DNA from: Porphyromonas macacae DSM 20710 = JCM 13914
GTDB lineage: Bacteria > Bacteroidota > Bacteroidia > Bacteroidales > Porphyromonadaceae
Reading direction: 5' to 3'
DNA length: 40,966 nucleotides
Assembly (NCBI RefSeq): GCF_000379945.1
Contig: NZ_KB904128.1
Location: 1-40,966, forward strand
Below are positions 1 through 7,996 of this stretch, in pieces. Numbering within the stretch: position 1 is the first letter of the stretch; each line of letters opens with the position of its first letter. The translations under genes were made by a program, and so were the position numbers. The notes under the pieces were generated by a model that did not search any database, was not told the origin of the DNA, and was given only the letters and a program-made list of their open reading frames with translations.

Positions 1-142
1 TCAGGCAAGTTACATACGCGTTACGCACCCGTGCGCCGGTCGCCATCAATCTTAGCAAGCTAAGACCATGCTGCCCCTCGACTTGCATGTGTTAAGCCTA
101 TCGCTAGCGTTCATCCTGAGCCAGGATCAAACTCTTCTCTGT
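1..142 (-). rRNA. rrs: 16S ribosomal RNA, 5' end only (runs off the left edge)
   Basis: Read on the minus strand, the segment contains AGAGTTTGATCCTGGCTCAG (the universal 27F site) at about 116-135, followed by the normal helix sequence GGATGAACGCTAGC and the ACATGCAAGTCGAGGGGCAGC region typical of Bacteroidales. The mature 5' end is placed about 7 bases before the AGAGTTTGATC core by analogy with other 16S genes, so it may be off by a few bases. Only the first 140 or so bases are present. It is the first gene of an rrn operon that continues leftwards outside the window. Confidence 0.97.
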
Positions 143-319
143 TATATCTTTTTATTTCGTTTTTTCCTTATACGCCCAAAAATAAACCACCGTTATCGAA
201 TCTTATCGAAACCTTTAAGTTCTGACGGGAAAATATATATTCCCCTGTACTACACTTTTCGTTTCTAATATGAATTATGTCGAAGATCGCTAAACACCTT
301 TTATTTTGGTGTCGGACTA
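143..319 (-). other. rRNA leader between the rrn promoter and mature 16S
   Basis: This stretch between the -7 element at 320-327 and the mature 16S end has no open reading frame that looks real. It is AT-rich and should be transcribed as the external leader removed during 16S processing. An open frame that spans this region also runs through the tRNA-Gly gene and is rejected. Confidence 0.6.
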
Positions 320-349
320 CAAAGTTAAACTCTTTTTTCGAATTAACAA
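320..349 (-). promoter_or_regulatory. rRNA operon promoter, Bacteroidota type
   Basis: On the minus strand TTG (347-349) is followed by 19 bases and then TAACTTTG (320-327). This matches the Bacteroidota housekeeping consensus TTG/TTTG-N19-21-TAnnTTTG. It lies about 180 bases ahead of the 16S 5' end. The same TAACTTTG -7 element with a 19-base spacer is found before tRNA-Leu at 39387. Confidence 0.8.
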
Positions 350-380
350 CAACGATCAAAAGAATATTGCTTTGTATTGA

Positions 381-452
381 GCGGAAGACGGGATTCGAAC
401 CCGCGACCCCAACCTTGGCAAGGTTGTGCTCTACCAACTGAGCTACTTCCGC
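381..452 (-). tRNA. tRNA-Gly(GCC)
   Basis: The minus strand folds as a 72-base tRNA with acceptor GCGGAAG pairing with the 3' CTTCCGC, a D-arm GCTCAGTTGGTAGAGC, anticodon stem-loop CCTTGCCAAGG with GCC anticodon, and a T-arm with GGTTCGAATCC. No CCA is encoded. It sits between its own promoter and the rrn promoter, so read-through into the rRNA operon is possible. Confidence 0.97.
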
Positions 453-480
453 AATGTCTTTACTTTTCGGTAAAGCGATG

Positions 481-512
481 CAAATGTATAATGTTTTTTT
501 TAATCACACAAA
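481..512 (-). promoter_or_regulatory. Promoter of tRNA-Gly
   Basis: On the minus strand TTTG (509-512), a 20-base spacer and TACATTTG (481-488) match the Bacteroidota -33/-7 consensus. The -7 element ends about 28 bases before the tRNA 5' end, leaving a very short leader. Confidence 0.8.
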
Positions 513-610
513 TAAAATTGAGAAAAAGAAAAATATTTTTTTGACAAGATTTTTTAATTAATTCTCTACAAAACAGTTAGTCAATAAAAAAGAAAAATAT
601 ATCTTTTTCT

Positions 611-1078
611 CTATTCGTCGTTTTGCTGTGACAGATAAAGGTCTGTCATGCTTTTCTTTAATAATGGATGAACCAAATCAGGAGCAATACTGGAAAGCGG
701 TTCGAGCACAAAAGAACGGAGGTGCATTAAAGGATGCGGTATTTGCAAATGAGGTCGATTCACTACCCTATCGTCCCAAATCAGTAAATCAATATCTACA
801 GTACGATCATTATATACACCACTGACACTTTTCCGTGTGCGTCCAAGCCGACGTTCAATATCCTGAGTTATTAAAAGTATTTCCTCCGGACTTTTTTTAC
901 TTTCCACACCAATTACCTGATTGAGATAAGGGTTATTACTTTGATACCCCCAAGGTTCTGTTTCAATAACATCTGAAGAGACAGCAACAGATCCTACTCT
1001 TTCTTCTATTAATAATATGGAATGCCGAAGATTTTCTTCACGATCTCCGGCATTACTTCCCAATCCTAAATATAACAT
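611..1078 (-). CDS. folK: 2-amino-4-hydroxy-6-hydroxymethyldihydropteridine pyrophosphokinase (HPPK)
   Basis: HPPK transfers pyrophosphate from ATP to 6-hydroxymethyl-7,8-dihydropterin in folate synthesis. The N-terminal YLGLGSNAGD is the pterin-binding signature; DIDLLIWDD carries the magnesium-binding aspartates, followed by IPHPLMHLRSFVLEPL, the family's C-terminal core. The length of about 155 residues is normal. I chose the ATG at 1078, which begins MLYLGLGSN as in relatives. A TTG at 1090 would add four residues and overlap the queA stop by four bases (TTGA), which would suit translational coupling. It is the last gene of the ftsX-to-folK operon. Confidence 0.95.
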   Translation of the reverse strand: MLYLGLGSNAGDREENLRHSILLIEERVGSVAVSSDVIETEPWGYQSNNPYLNQVIGVESKKSPEEILLITQDIERRLGRTRKSVSGVYNDRTVDIDLLIWDDRVVNRPHLQIPHPLMHLRSFVLEPLSSIAPDLVHPLLKKSMTDLYLSQQNDE

Positions 1079-1086
1079 CGGATAAA

Positions 1087-2136
1087 TCAAATAATTAACA
1101 AGGCATCACCATATCCCCCGAAATGATATTTATGCTTAATAGCCTTTTTATAAGCCTCCATTACATTTTCGTAACCACCAAAAGCTGCCTGCATCATGAG
1201 CAAAGTGGAATACGGATGACTAAAATTACTGATTAAAGATGTAGCTATCTGAAATTCATAAGGGGGGAATATAAAACGATTCGTCCAACCTTCATATTCT
1301 TTAAGATGCTTATCAGTGCTTGCAGCCGTTTCCATGGCACGTAAAACAGATGTACCCACAGCACAAATCTGCCGTCCCATATCGTAAGCCTTATTTACAA
1401 TCTGACAGCACTCCGCATTGATAGCCATCTGCTCACTGTCCATCTTATGCTTGGTCAAATCCTCAACTTCGATATCGCGGTAATTTCCCAAACCATTGTG
1501 TACGGTTAAAAAAGCTTTGCGTACATCTTTTATCTCAATTCTCTTGAGCAACTCACGGCTAAAGTGCAACCCGGCAGCCGGTGCTACTACAGCACCTTCC
1601 ACCTCAGCAAAAAGTGTTTGATAGCGTTCTGCATCTTCAGGGATAGCCTCGCGTTCCATATACTTCGGTATCGGGGTTTCACCCAAATCAAACAATTGTT
1701 TTTTGAATTCATCGTGCGAACCATCAAACAAGAAACGAAGAGTACGCCCACGGCTTGTGGTATTATCTATAACCTCCGCAACCATAGAGTCATCTTTACC
1801 GAAATACAATTTATTCCCTATGCGAATCTTACGTGCAGGGTCTACGAGAACATCCCATAATCTCTGCTGTTCATTCAATTCTCGCAATAGAAAAACTTCA
1901 ATCCGCGCTCCGGTTTTTTCTTTATTGCCATACAGTCTGGCCGGGAAGACACGTGTATTATTAAAAACAAAAGTGTCATCCTTTTGAAAATAGTCCAAAA
2001 TATCCTTAAAAATTCTGTGCTCCACTTCTCCTGTTTCTTTATGGAGAACCATTAGCTTAGCTTCATCACGAAAATGGGCAGGCTTTTTTGCAACAAGATT
2101 GTCCGGCAAGTCGAATTTGAATTGAGATAGTTTCAT
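1087..2136 (-). CDS. queA: S-adenosylmethionine:tRNA ribosyltransferase-isomerase
   Basis: QueA moves the ribosyl part of SAM onto 7-deazaguanine at wobble position 34 of tRNA, making epoxyqueuosine. The 349-residue protein starts [16 protein letters not shown] and carries family blocks such as [42 protein letters not shown] and [12 protein letters not shown]. It has normal length and no gaps. The gene sits 3 bases downstream of truB, another tRNA-modifying enzyme, and its end adjoins or overlaps folK. Confidence 0.97.
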   Translation of the reverse strand: MKLSQFKFDLPDNLVAKKPAHFRDEAKLMVLHKETGEVEHRIFKDILDYFQKDDTFVFNNTRVFPARLYGNKEKTGARIEVFLLRELNEQQRLWDVLVDPARKIRIGNKLYFGKDDSMVAEVIDNTTSRGRTLRFLFDGSHDEFKKQLFDLGETPIPKYMEREAIPEDAERYQTLFAEVEGAVVAPAAGLHFSRELLKRIEIKDVRKAFLTVHNGLGNYRDIEVEDLTKHKMDSEQMAINAECCQIVNKAYDMGRQICAVGTSVLRAMETAASTDKHLKEYEGWTNRFIFPPYEFQIATSLISNFSHPYSTLLMMQAAFGGYENVMEAYKKAIKHKYHFGGYGDALLII

Positions 2137-2139
2137 TTT

Positions 2140-2880
2140 TTATATATTATTCTTTATTTCCTTCTCAGGGATATGTACATGTTGATGTAAGAAGTCAGCA
2201 ATATCGTCAACGCATCTACATTGCTCTAATGTTACCTGCCCCACTCGTGTACGCTTAAGTGCGGCCAAATGAGCCCCGGAACCTAAAGCGATACCAATAT
2301 CGCGAGCTAAAGCACGTATATATGTACCCTTACTGCATACTACCCGTATCGTAATCTTGGGCAAATCATATTTTAATAGTTCTATTTCATCTATAACCAA
2401 TAATTTAGCCTTAAGTTCAGCATCTTCCCCCTTACGGGCAAGTTCATAAGCACGCTTACCGTCTACCTTGACAGCAGAAAACACAGGAGGAATTTGTTTT
2501 ATAGAACCAAGAAACCGCTCAGTCAAAATTTGGCAAACCATATCCTCCGTAATATGCTGATAGGGGAAAGTTGCATCCACAGGATGCTCCAAATCAAATG
2601 AAGGCGTAGTTGCCCCAAGAATTATTTCTGCTATATATTCTTTTGTTTCCGCCTGTATCCGATCTATCAATTTTGTATTCTTTCCGGTACATAAAATCAT
2701 AACACCGGTAGCCAAAGGATCCAGTGTACCGGCATGCCCTACCTTAAGTTTTTTTATTCCCATATAACGACAAGCCTGATAGCGGAACTTATTGACAAGA
2801 TCAAAAGAAGTCCACCCATATGGTTTATCGAAACAGAGTACTGCCCCCTCACATAAATCTATCTTCTCAACTTCAGACAT
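2140..2880 (-). CDS. truB: tRNA pseudouridine(55) synthase
   Basis: TruB isomerises U55 in the T-loop of nearly all tRNAs. The catalytic motif VGHAGTLDPLATGVM is present, with the nucleophile at about Asp54. Later blocks include KQIPPVFSAVKVDGKRAYELAR and CSKGTYIRALARDIG, which form the substrate-binding cleft. At 246 residues it is the short form seen in Bacteroidota, without a long PUA extension. It lies 30 bases after uppP and 3 before queA in the same operon. Confidence 0.97.
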   Translation of the reverse strand: MSEVEKIDLCEGAVLCFDKPYGWTSFDLVNKFRYQACRYMGIKKLKVGHAGTLDPLATGVMILCTGKNTKLIDRIQAETKEYIAEIILGATTPSFDLEHPVDATFPYQHITEDMVCQILTERFLGSIKQIPPVFSAVKVDGKRAYELARKGEDAELKAKLLVIDEIELLKYDLPKITIRVVCSKGTYIRALARDIGIALGSGAHLAALKRTRVGQVTLEQCRCVDDIADFLHQHVHIPEKEIKNNI

Positions 2881-2910
2881 AAGTAATAAAAAGCAAAAAT
2901 CTTAATCCGA

Positions 2911-3744
2911 TCAGGCAGTAACTACTCCGGTCAATAACAACATCATAAACAATAGACTTATAACGATGCGATAATAACCAAATATTTTAAATCCCTTACG
3001 GGTTACATAACCTATAAAAAACTTTATGGCAAACATAGCCACAATAAATGCCACCACATTACCCGTAATCAGAGTAAGCATATTATCATAAAAAATCTGT
3101 ATGCCGAATTCTTTATACAATTTATATCCTTTTAGCATAGTAGCTCCAAACATTGTGGGAACAGCCAGAAAAAAAGAGAACTCGGCAGCTTGTTTGCGCG
3201 TCAGTCGCTGTTGCATACCTCCCACAATGGTAGCCATAGAGCGAGAAACTCCTGGTATCATGGCTATACATTGGAAAAAACCTACAATTAAAGCCTTTTT
3301 AGGTGTAACGACAGGTTTTTTCTCCGGAATAAAGAATGTGTCCATGAAAAGCATAAACACTCCACCGACAAAAAGCATCGCCACAGTAACCCACATACTA
3401 CCCAACAGCCTATCAATATAACTCTCAAAAAGAAGTCCCATAACAGCCGCAGGTATCAAACCGATGATCATGAGTAAATACAAGTTCCAACCAGTCAACC
3501 CCGCATATCGGCCGCCTCTTTCTCCAACTGAAGGTTTGCGAAAATTGAAAAAACGTTTCCAATAAAGCACTACGACGCTTAGAATAGCACCAAACTGTAT
3601 CATCACGATAAAAGCACGCAGATAAGGAGTACTTTCCATACCAAGCAGGCCTTCAGTTAAAATCATGTGTCCGGTAGAAGAAACCGGCAGAAATTCTGTC
3701 AAACCTTCTACAACAGCCAAAATCACACTCTCAAGTAATGTCAT
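2911..3744 (-). CDS. uppP: Undecaprenyl-diphosphate phosphatase
   Basis: UppP (BacA) dephosphorylates undecaprenyl pyrophosphate so that the lipid carrier for peptidoglycan and surface glycans can be reused. The two signatures are visible: EGLTEFLPVSSTGHM near the N-terminus (catalytic glutamates and SSTGH) and PGVSRSMATI near residue 165. The 277-residue chain has about eight hydrophobic membrane segments. It sits in the division/envelope operon between the DUF3098 gene and truB. Confidence 0.97.
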   Translation of the reverse strand: MTLLESVILAVVEGLTEFLPVSSTGHMILTEGLLGMESTPYLRAFIVMIQFGAILSVVVLYWKRFFNFRKPSVGERGGRYAGLTGWNLYLLMIIGLIPAAVMGLLFESYIDRLLGSMWVTVAMLFVGGVFMLFMDTFFIPEKKPVVTPKKALIVGFFQCIAMIPGVSRSMATIVGGMQQRLTRKQAAEFSFFLAVPTMFGATMLKGYKLYKEFGIQIFYDNMLTLITGNVVAFIVAMFAIKFFIGYVTRKGFKIFGYYRIVISLLFMMLLLTGVVTA

Positions 3745-3827
3745 CCTATCTTAGATTACAGCTAAAAAATGATATCCGAAAATAAAAAGTCAATTCGATT
3801 TATCTGACATACATATTATATCATTAA

Positions 3828-4067
3828 TTATTTCTTATCTTTCTTATCGGGATTTACCAAAATAGCATAAATCATAAGGAAGAAACCTGAAAGACAAACT
3901 ATCGGAGCCACAACAATACGTCTTGCACTGAAAATATCAGGATTATAAGTTATGCCATCTACAGATCCCCCCCCTGACATAAGGATAAAACCAAGAATAA
4001 TCAATAGGACAGACAATCCCATAATGAAATAATTTTTTTTTCCGTATAGCATATCTCTTAATTTCAA
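3828..4067 (-). CDS. DUF3098 family small membrane protein
   Basis: A 79-residue protein with two membrane helices (IMGLSVLLIILGFILMSGG and VVAPIVCLSGFFLMIYAIL) joined by a short loop, with a basic C-terminal tail (NPDKKDKK). GKKNYFIM followed by GFILMSGG is the pattern I know from DUF3098, a Bacteroidota family commonly found between ftsX and uppP as here. The function is unknown; the position suggests an envelope or division role. The frame opens with TTG at 4067, which matches homologue lengths; an ATG at 4052 would give MLYGKKNYF and 74 residues. Confidence 0.85.
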   Translation of the reverse strand: MKLRDMLYGKKNYFIMGLSVLLIILGFILMSGGGSVDGITYNPDIFSARRIVVAPIVCLSGFFLMIYAILVNPDKKDKK

Positions 4068-4073
4068 TATAAA

Positions 4074-4955
4074 TCAAATCAAATAAATCTTACCGCTATC
4101 CATTCGGATATATTTACGTGTTGCCCGCCAAGAAGTTAGAGCGGATATTATTGTGCCCAAAACTAATATTACCACTCCTCCCAATAACAAATGAAGCCAA
4201 GGTAAATAGGATAATATATCGAGGAATAAATAAGACTTGACAACAATAATTACAATTCCCCATACAACAACAGATAACAAAGCACCGATTAAACCATCCA
4301 ACACACTTTGGCCAATAATAGGGCGCTGAATAAAGCCCGGAGTAGCACCCACCAAAGACATGGTACGTATTTGCATACGTTTACCGTATATAACCAAACG
4401 CGTGGTATTGTTAATCTGAATAAAACAGACTATCAGCATTAAAACCCCTAATACCCAAAGAACAATTCGCCAAGTATTCATATTACGCTGGACCTGATCA
4501 AGCAAGTCCTCCCGATACGTCAACCCCACATCCGTATTCATATTACTCATTTCTTCCTCCACTAAACCCAAACTATCCGTGTGAGTATATTCCGACTTCA
4601 AGTTAACTTCAACCATAGGTTGCAAGGGGTTGTACCCTAACACATTCGACGGATTTTCTCCTAATTCTGCCTCCAACTCCTTAGCTGCCTCATCAGCAGA
4701 AATATAGCGTACAGCTTTTACAAAAGGTTTAGCCTCCAAATTCTTACAAATTTCAGCATTTTGCTTTTCGGTGTTTGTTATGGGCAAAAGAAGAGTAAAA
4801 GAAATTTGCTCTTTGACCTTTCGTTCTATTTGCCATCCGGCAATCTGAACCAAAGCAATTCCTCCCAAAATAAACAGAGCAAGCGTTATACTTACAATAC
4901 TCAGCAATCTTGTATGAAAAAAGGATGCGGCTCGATACTTTTTACGCGAGGTCAT
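4074..4955 (-). CDS. ftsX: Cell division protein FtsX
   Basis: FtsX is the membrane half of the FtsEX complex, which couples ATP hydrolysis to activation of septal peptidoglycan hydrolases. The 293-residue protein has one N-terminal helix (about residues 19-40), an extracytoplasmic domain (about 45-160, with the FtsX_ECD-like EAKPFVKAVRYISADEAAKE), then three further helices and a basic end. Its ATPase partner ftsE is not adjacent, as is usual in this phylum. It heads the operon running to folK and has a good promoter at 5037-5067. Confidence 0.93.
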   Translation of the reverse strand: MTSRKKYRAASFFHTRLLSIVSITLALFILGGIALVQIAGWQIERKVKEQISFTLLLPITNTEKQNAEICKNLEAKPFVKAVRYISADEAAKELEAELGENPSNVLGYNPLQPMVEVNLKSEYTHTDSLGLVEEEMSNMNTDVGLTYREDLLDQVQRNMNTWRIVLWVLGVLMLIVCFIQINNTTRLVIYGKRMQIRTMSLVGATPGFIQRPIIGQSVLDGLIGALLSVVVWGIVIIVVKSYLFLDILSYLPWLHLLLGGVVILVLGTIISALTSWRATRKYIRMDSGKIYLI

Positions 4956-5036
4956 AATAACATATATATTATACTTTAACTTCTATGAAATACGGATGCA
5001 AAGAACCATATGAACATAAATAGCCTAATTTGCACG

Positions 5037-5067
5037 CAAAAATAATCATTTCACATCTTGCCACCAA
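5037..5067 (-). promoter_or_regulatory. Promoter of the ftsX-folK operon
   Basis: On the minus strand TTG (5065-5067), 20 bases, then TATTTTTG (5037-5044). This gives a leader of roughly 80 bases before the ftsX ATG. The rest of the 320-base gap between ftsX and the TonB receptor gene holds only the terminator at 5206-5238. Confidence 0.65.
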
Positions 5068-5205
5068 GTTTTTATAAAATCTATTAAAAAGAAAGGCTAC
5101 TAAAATGCTTTATCCATTATCAAACGAACGGCTCAACTCTCAACAAACATACCGACAATATTAAATAAAACTATTATATTAATAAAGAGTAGTGGCAAAA
5201 GAAAA

Positions 5206-5238
5206 AAATCGCAGTAAGACTACAACTTACTGCGATTT
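5206..5238 (-). terminator. Terminator of the TonB receptor gene
   Basis: A perfect 13-bp stem (AAATCGCAGTAAG with its complement) closes a 7-base loop; on the minus strand it is followed by a T-run. It lies 38 bases past the stop codon of the receptor gene. Confidence 0.9.
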
Positions 5239-5275
5239 CCGTTTTTACTTGGATGAAAGTTGATCTAAAACTTAT

Positions 5276-7801
5276 TTAGAAACTGAACTTCAAGCCTAAA
5301 TAACCCGTGCGAGGTTGTGTAGGACCATATATAAATCCGGAATCACGAGACGGACCACGGTCGAAATCGTTTTGGAAAGCATTGAAAAGATTTGTTACGC
5401 CGGCAAATGCTTGCAATCTGATGGAATCGTAAATCGTAAAATCATAGCTGACCTTAGTTCCAAACTCAAAGAACGGTTTTGTTTTCAGTAATTCATCCAC
5501 ACGCGGAGCTTCATTCAATTCATCGACTTCCGGTACGGTATTGATATCGCTAATAGCACTGTGTTGACCATAGCCTATTACGTGAGGAACATACATGCGT
5601 CCGGTATAGGTACCCGTAACCGAGATATTCAAAGGTCTGACCGGATTGAAATTCAACGTATAGTAACCATACACAGAAGGTGTTCGTGTATATTCTCCGG
5701 ATACCATCGATTCATTCACATAAGCCATTTTGCCTTCATCATTTTTCGCCTTGATAAATTTACCGTTTTCACGTTTGGTGTTCAGCCCCCATTCGCTAGC
5801 TTCGTCGTAACGGTTCTTGCTGAAGGTAATACCGGCTTGGAATTTCATCCATTTGTAGGCCAGTTTGGCTTCCAAATTGACACCATATACAGAAGCACCG
5901 GACCCATTGATACGCTCATTCAGGAAGAACCCATCCTTGTAACCAATTTCATTGGTAGTGAATACATCCACAATTTTGGTATAAAACCCTTCTATCATAA
6001 AATTGGTCTGCACATTGCCGAAACGTTGATACATGTCAGTACTCAAACTGAATGCATGAGAAACTTCGGGTTTAAGATCTTTATTGTTAATAATCTTTTT
6101 GGATTCTCCATTTACAACAGCCACATGAAGATCTTCGTCAAAAACCTGCGGAGCACGGAATCCTTTGGCATAAGTGGCACGAATGTTTATATCTTGAGTA
6201 GGATTATAACGCAGCGTAGTACGCGGACTGAGAATAGGTTTGTCGAGTGCTGAATTTTCATCCAGACGGGCACCGAGTAAAAGACTTACATGTTCATTTT
6301 TCCATTCAACTTGAGCAAGCTGACTGGCATTACGGATGATTTGATCCATTTCAGGATAAAGAGATTCTCCTTTATCATTTATGTGCCAATTCCGAATAGG
6401 CATAATATCGGTCAGTCGGTCATAGTTATACTCTGCACCGATTAATAATTGAGCAGGCAGGAAAAAGAGTTTATCCATATTATAGCTGTACTGCAAACCA
6501 CCCATAACAGTTAAACCATGGGTATCACCATAATTATCACCATATTCTTCTTTCGGAATGGGCACTCCTATAGTACCGGATTTCTTTCCACCAATTTCAA
6601 TCTCGCCTATTCCTCCATAATAGCTTTCGCGACGAATATCCTGCGCAGAAGTATAAGCCTGGAAGTGGTGTTTGTATCCCTCGGAAAAGAGATCGTACTT
6701 CAGGTTCCCACTATAAATAGAGTGTCTGACATGCTCGGAAACTCCGGCCACGTGGTCCGGCCAATTTAAGTGGTCACCACCACGACGATCCTCATGAATG
6801 ATATGTATTTCACCAATCAGTTTACTGTAATCACCGGTTTTAAGGTAAGCACGTGCTCCCATGGAACGGGCATTTATTTTACCCAATTCACTATAACCAT
6901 CGCCATTCTGATCCCAAGCCTGACGGTAACGCGCCTGACCAAAGACCATTGCACCGGCACGGGCATTGTCGCTAACCATAGAGGCATTGAAAGACAGGTT
7001 ATTGTCTATGTTCTTAAAATCAGTAAAGCCCATGGATTCTGAGAAAGAAACAGAATTGGAAACAGGCTCTTTAGTGATTATGTTAATAACTCCGGCAATG
7101 GCAGATGAACCGAATAGCGCCGATCCGCCACCTCGAACCACCTCCACACGTTCGATCATATTCGCGGGGATCTGCTCCAAACCATAAACACCGGCAAGAG
7201 AGCTCATGACCGGACGGCTGTCAATCAAAATCTGGGTAAAGTGACCATCCAAACCATTTATACGTACCTGATTGAAACCACAGTTCTGACAGTTATTCTC
7301 CACACGTACACCAGGTTGAAAGACCAGACCTTGAGCAAGATTATGAGCATTGGCATTAACAAAAGTCTTATTGTCAAGCACATTAACCAAGGTGGGAGCA
7401 AAACGACGAATCGTCTGTTCGCGGTTGGCTGAAACAACAACTTCTTCCAAATCGAACTCGTCGGGTTGTGCTTCAAAATTAACCTCAACAACTTTATTCA
7501 AGCTTAACGTAATTGTCTTTTCCTGTTTGATATACCCCACTCCTTGCATTACCAAAGTAATTTGACCGGGTTTCAAATTGGAAAAGAAAAAGTGACCGGA
7601 AGAATTCGTACTCGTACCAAGATGGGTACCTTTAATCATAATAACCATACCCGGAACGTGTTCACCGGTTTTGGCATCAATCACATGCCCAAAGATATTG
7701 GCATCGGAAGGAATTTTTTCCGGTACAACATCTACCGGATTAGCAATGGCACAAGTAAAGAAGAATACAAGTGCAGTAAAAAAGAGTATAAGTTTTTTCA
7801 T
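5276..7801 (-). CDS. TonB-dependent outer membrane receptor with carboxypeptidase-regulatory-like domain
   Basis: An 841-residue outer membrane receptor that would import a scarce ligand using TonB energy. In order: a signal peptide (1-20), a carboxypeptidase D regulatory-like beta-sandwich (about 37-115, IFGHVIDAKTGEHVPGM), a plug domain (about 125-245, with VRINGLDGHFTQILIDSRPV and EVVRGGGSALFGSSAIAGVI) and a 22-strand barrel ending in the aromatic YLGLKFSF. The plug has the Cys pair NCQNCG also seen in CirA/BtuB-like Bacteroidota receptors. No SusD partner is next to it, so a polysaccharide role is unlikely; an iron, haem or cobalamin-type ligand is inference. It is transcribed alone and ends in a strong terminator. 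A -7-like TATTTTTG at 7853-7860 has no clear -33 partner. Confidence 0.93.
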   Translation of the reverse strand: MKKLILFFTALVFFFTCAIANPVDVVPEKIPSDANIFGHVIDAKTGEHVPGMVIMIKGTHLGTSTNSSGHFFFSNLKPGQITLVMQGVGYIKQEKTITLSLNKVVEVNFEAQPDEFDLEEVVVSANREQTIRRFAPTLVNVLDNKTFVNANAHNLAQGLVFQPGVRVENNCQNCGFNQVRINGLDGHFTQILIDSRPVMSSLAGVYGLEQIPANMIERVEVVRGGGSALFGSSAIAGVINIITKEPVSNSVSFSESMGFTDFKNIDNNLSFNASMVSDNARAGAMVFGQARYRQAWDQNGDGYSELGKINARSMGARAYLKTGDYSKLIGEIHIIHEDRRGGDHLNWPDHVAGVSEHVRHSIYSGNLKYDLFSEGYKHHFQAYTSAQDIRRESYYGGIGEIEIGGKKSGTIGVPIPKEEYGDNYGDTHGLTVMGGLQYSYNMDKLFFLPAQLLIGAEYNYDRLTDIMPIRNWHINDKGESLYPEMDQIIRNASQLAQVEWKNEHVSLLLGARLDENSALDKPILSPRTTLRYNPTQDINIRATYAKGFRAPQVFDEDLHVAVVNGESKKIINNKDLKPEVSHAFSLSTDMYQRFGNVQTNFMIEGFYTKIVDVFTTNEIGYKDGFFLNERINGSGASVYGVNLEAKLAYKWMKFQAGITFSKNRYDEASEWGLNTKRENGKFIKAKNDEGKMAYVNESMVSGEYTRTPSVYGYYTLNFNPVRPLNISVTGTYTGRMYVPHVIGYGQHSAISDINTVPEVDELNEAPRVDELLKTKPFFEFGTKVSYDFTIYDSIRLQAFAGVTNLFNAFQNDFDRGPSRDSGFIYGPTQPRTGYLGLKFSF

Positions 7802-7942
7802 CTCGTATTATATAAATTAAATTCAACAGAATCTTTTCCGTATTAAGGTGTGCAAAAATACGAGTAAAAAGAGATTTATAATTAAAGATTTAAGGACTAT
7901 ATTCCACCTGACCCCAATATACCTAATCATAGGTATGCAAAA

Positions 7943-7980
7943 GATGCTTTTACTACCTATCGAAAGGTAATAAAAGCATC
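7943..7980 (-). terminator. Terminator of the lemA-TPM unit
   Basis: The outer arms GATGCTTTTA/TAAAAGCATC (10 bp) and inner arms TACCT/AGGTA form a long hairpin, followed by TTTTG on the minus strand. It lies 16 bases after the TPM gene. A second small inverted repeat (ATACCTA-ATCA-TAGGTAT, 7919-7936) follows directly. Confidence 0.8.
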
Positions 7981-7996
7981 CTCATAATAACCACAA

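Noticed and set aside
168-437. Open frame of 89 codons on the minus strand
   Set aside because: It runs through the tRNA-Gly gene, the rrn promoter and the rRNA leader, and has no protein-like composition.
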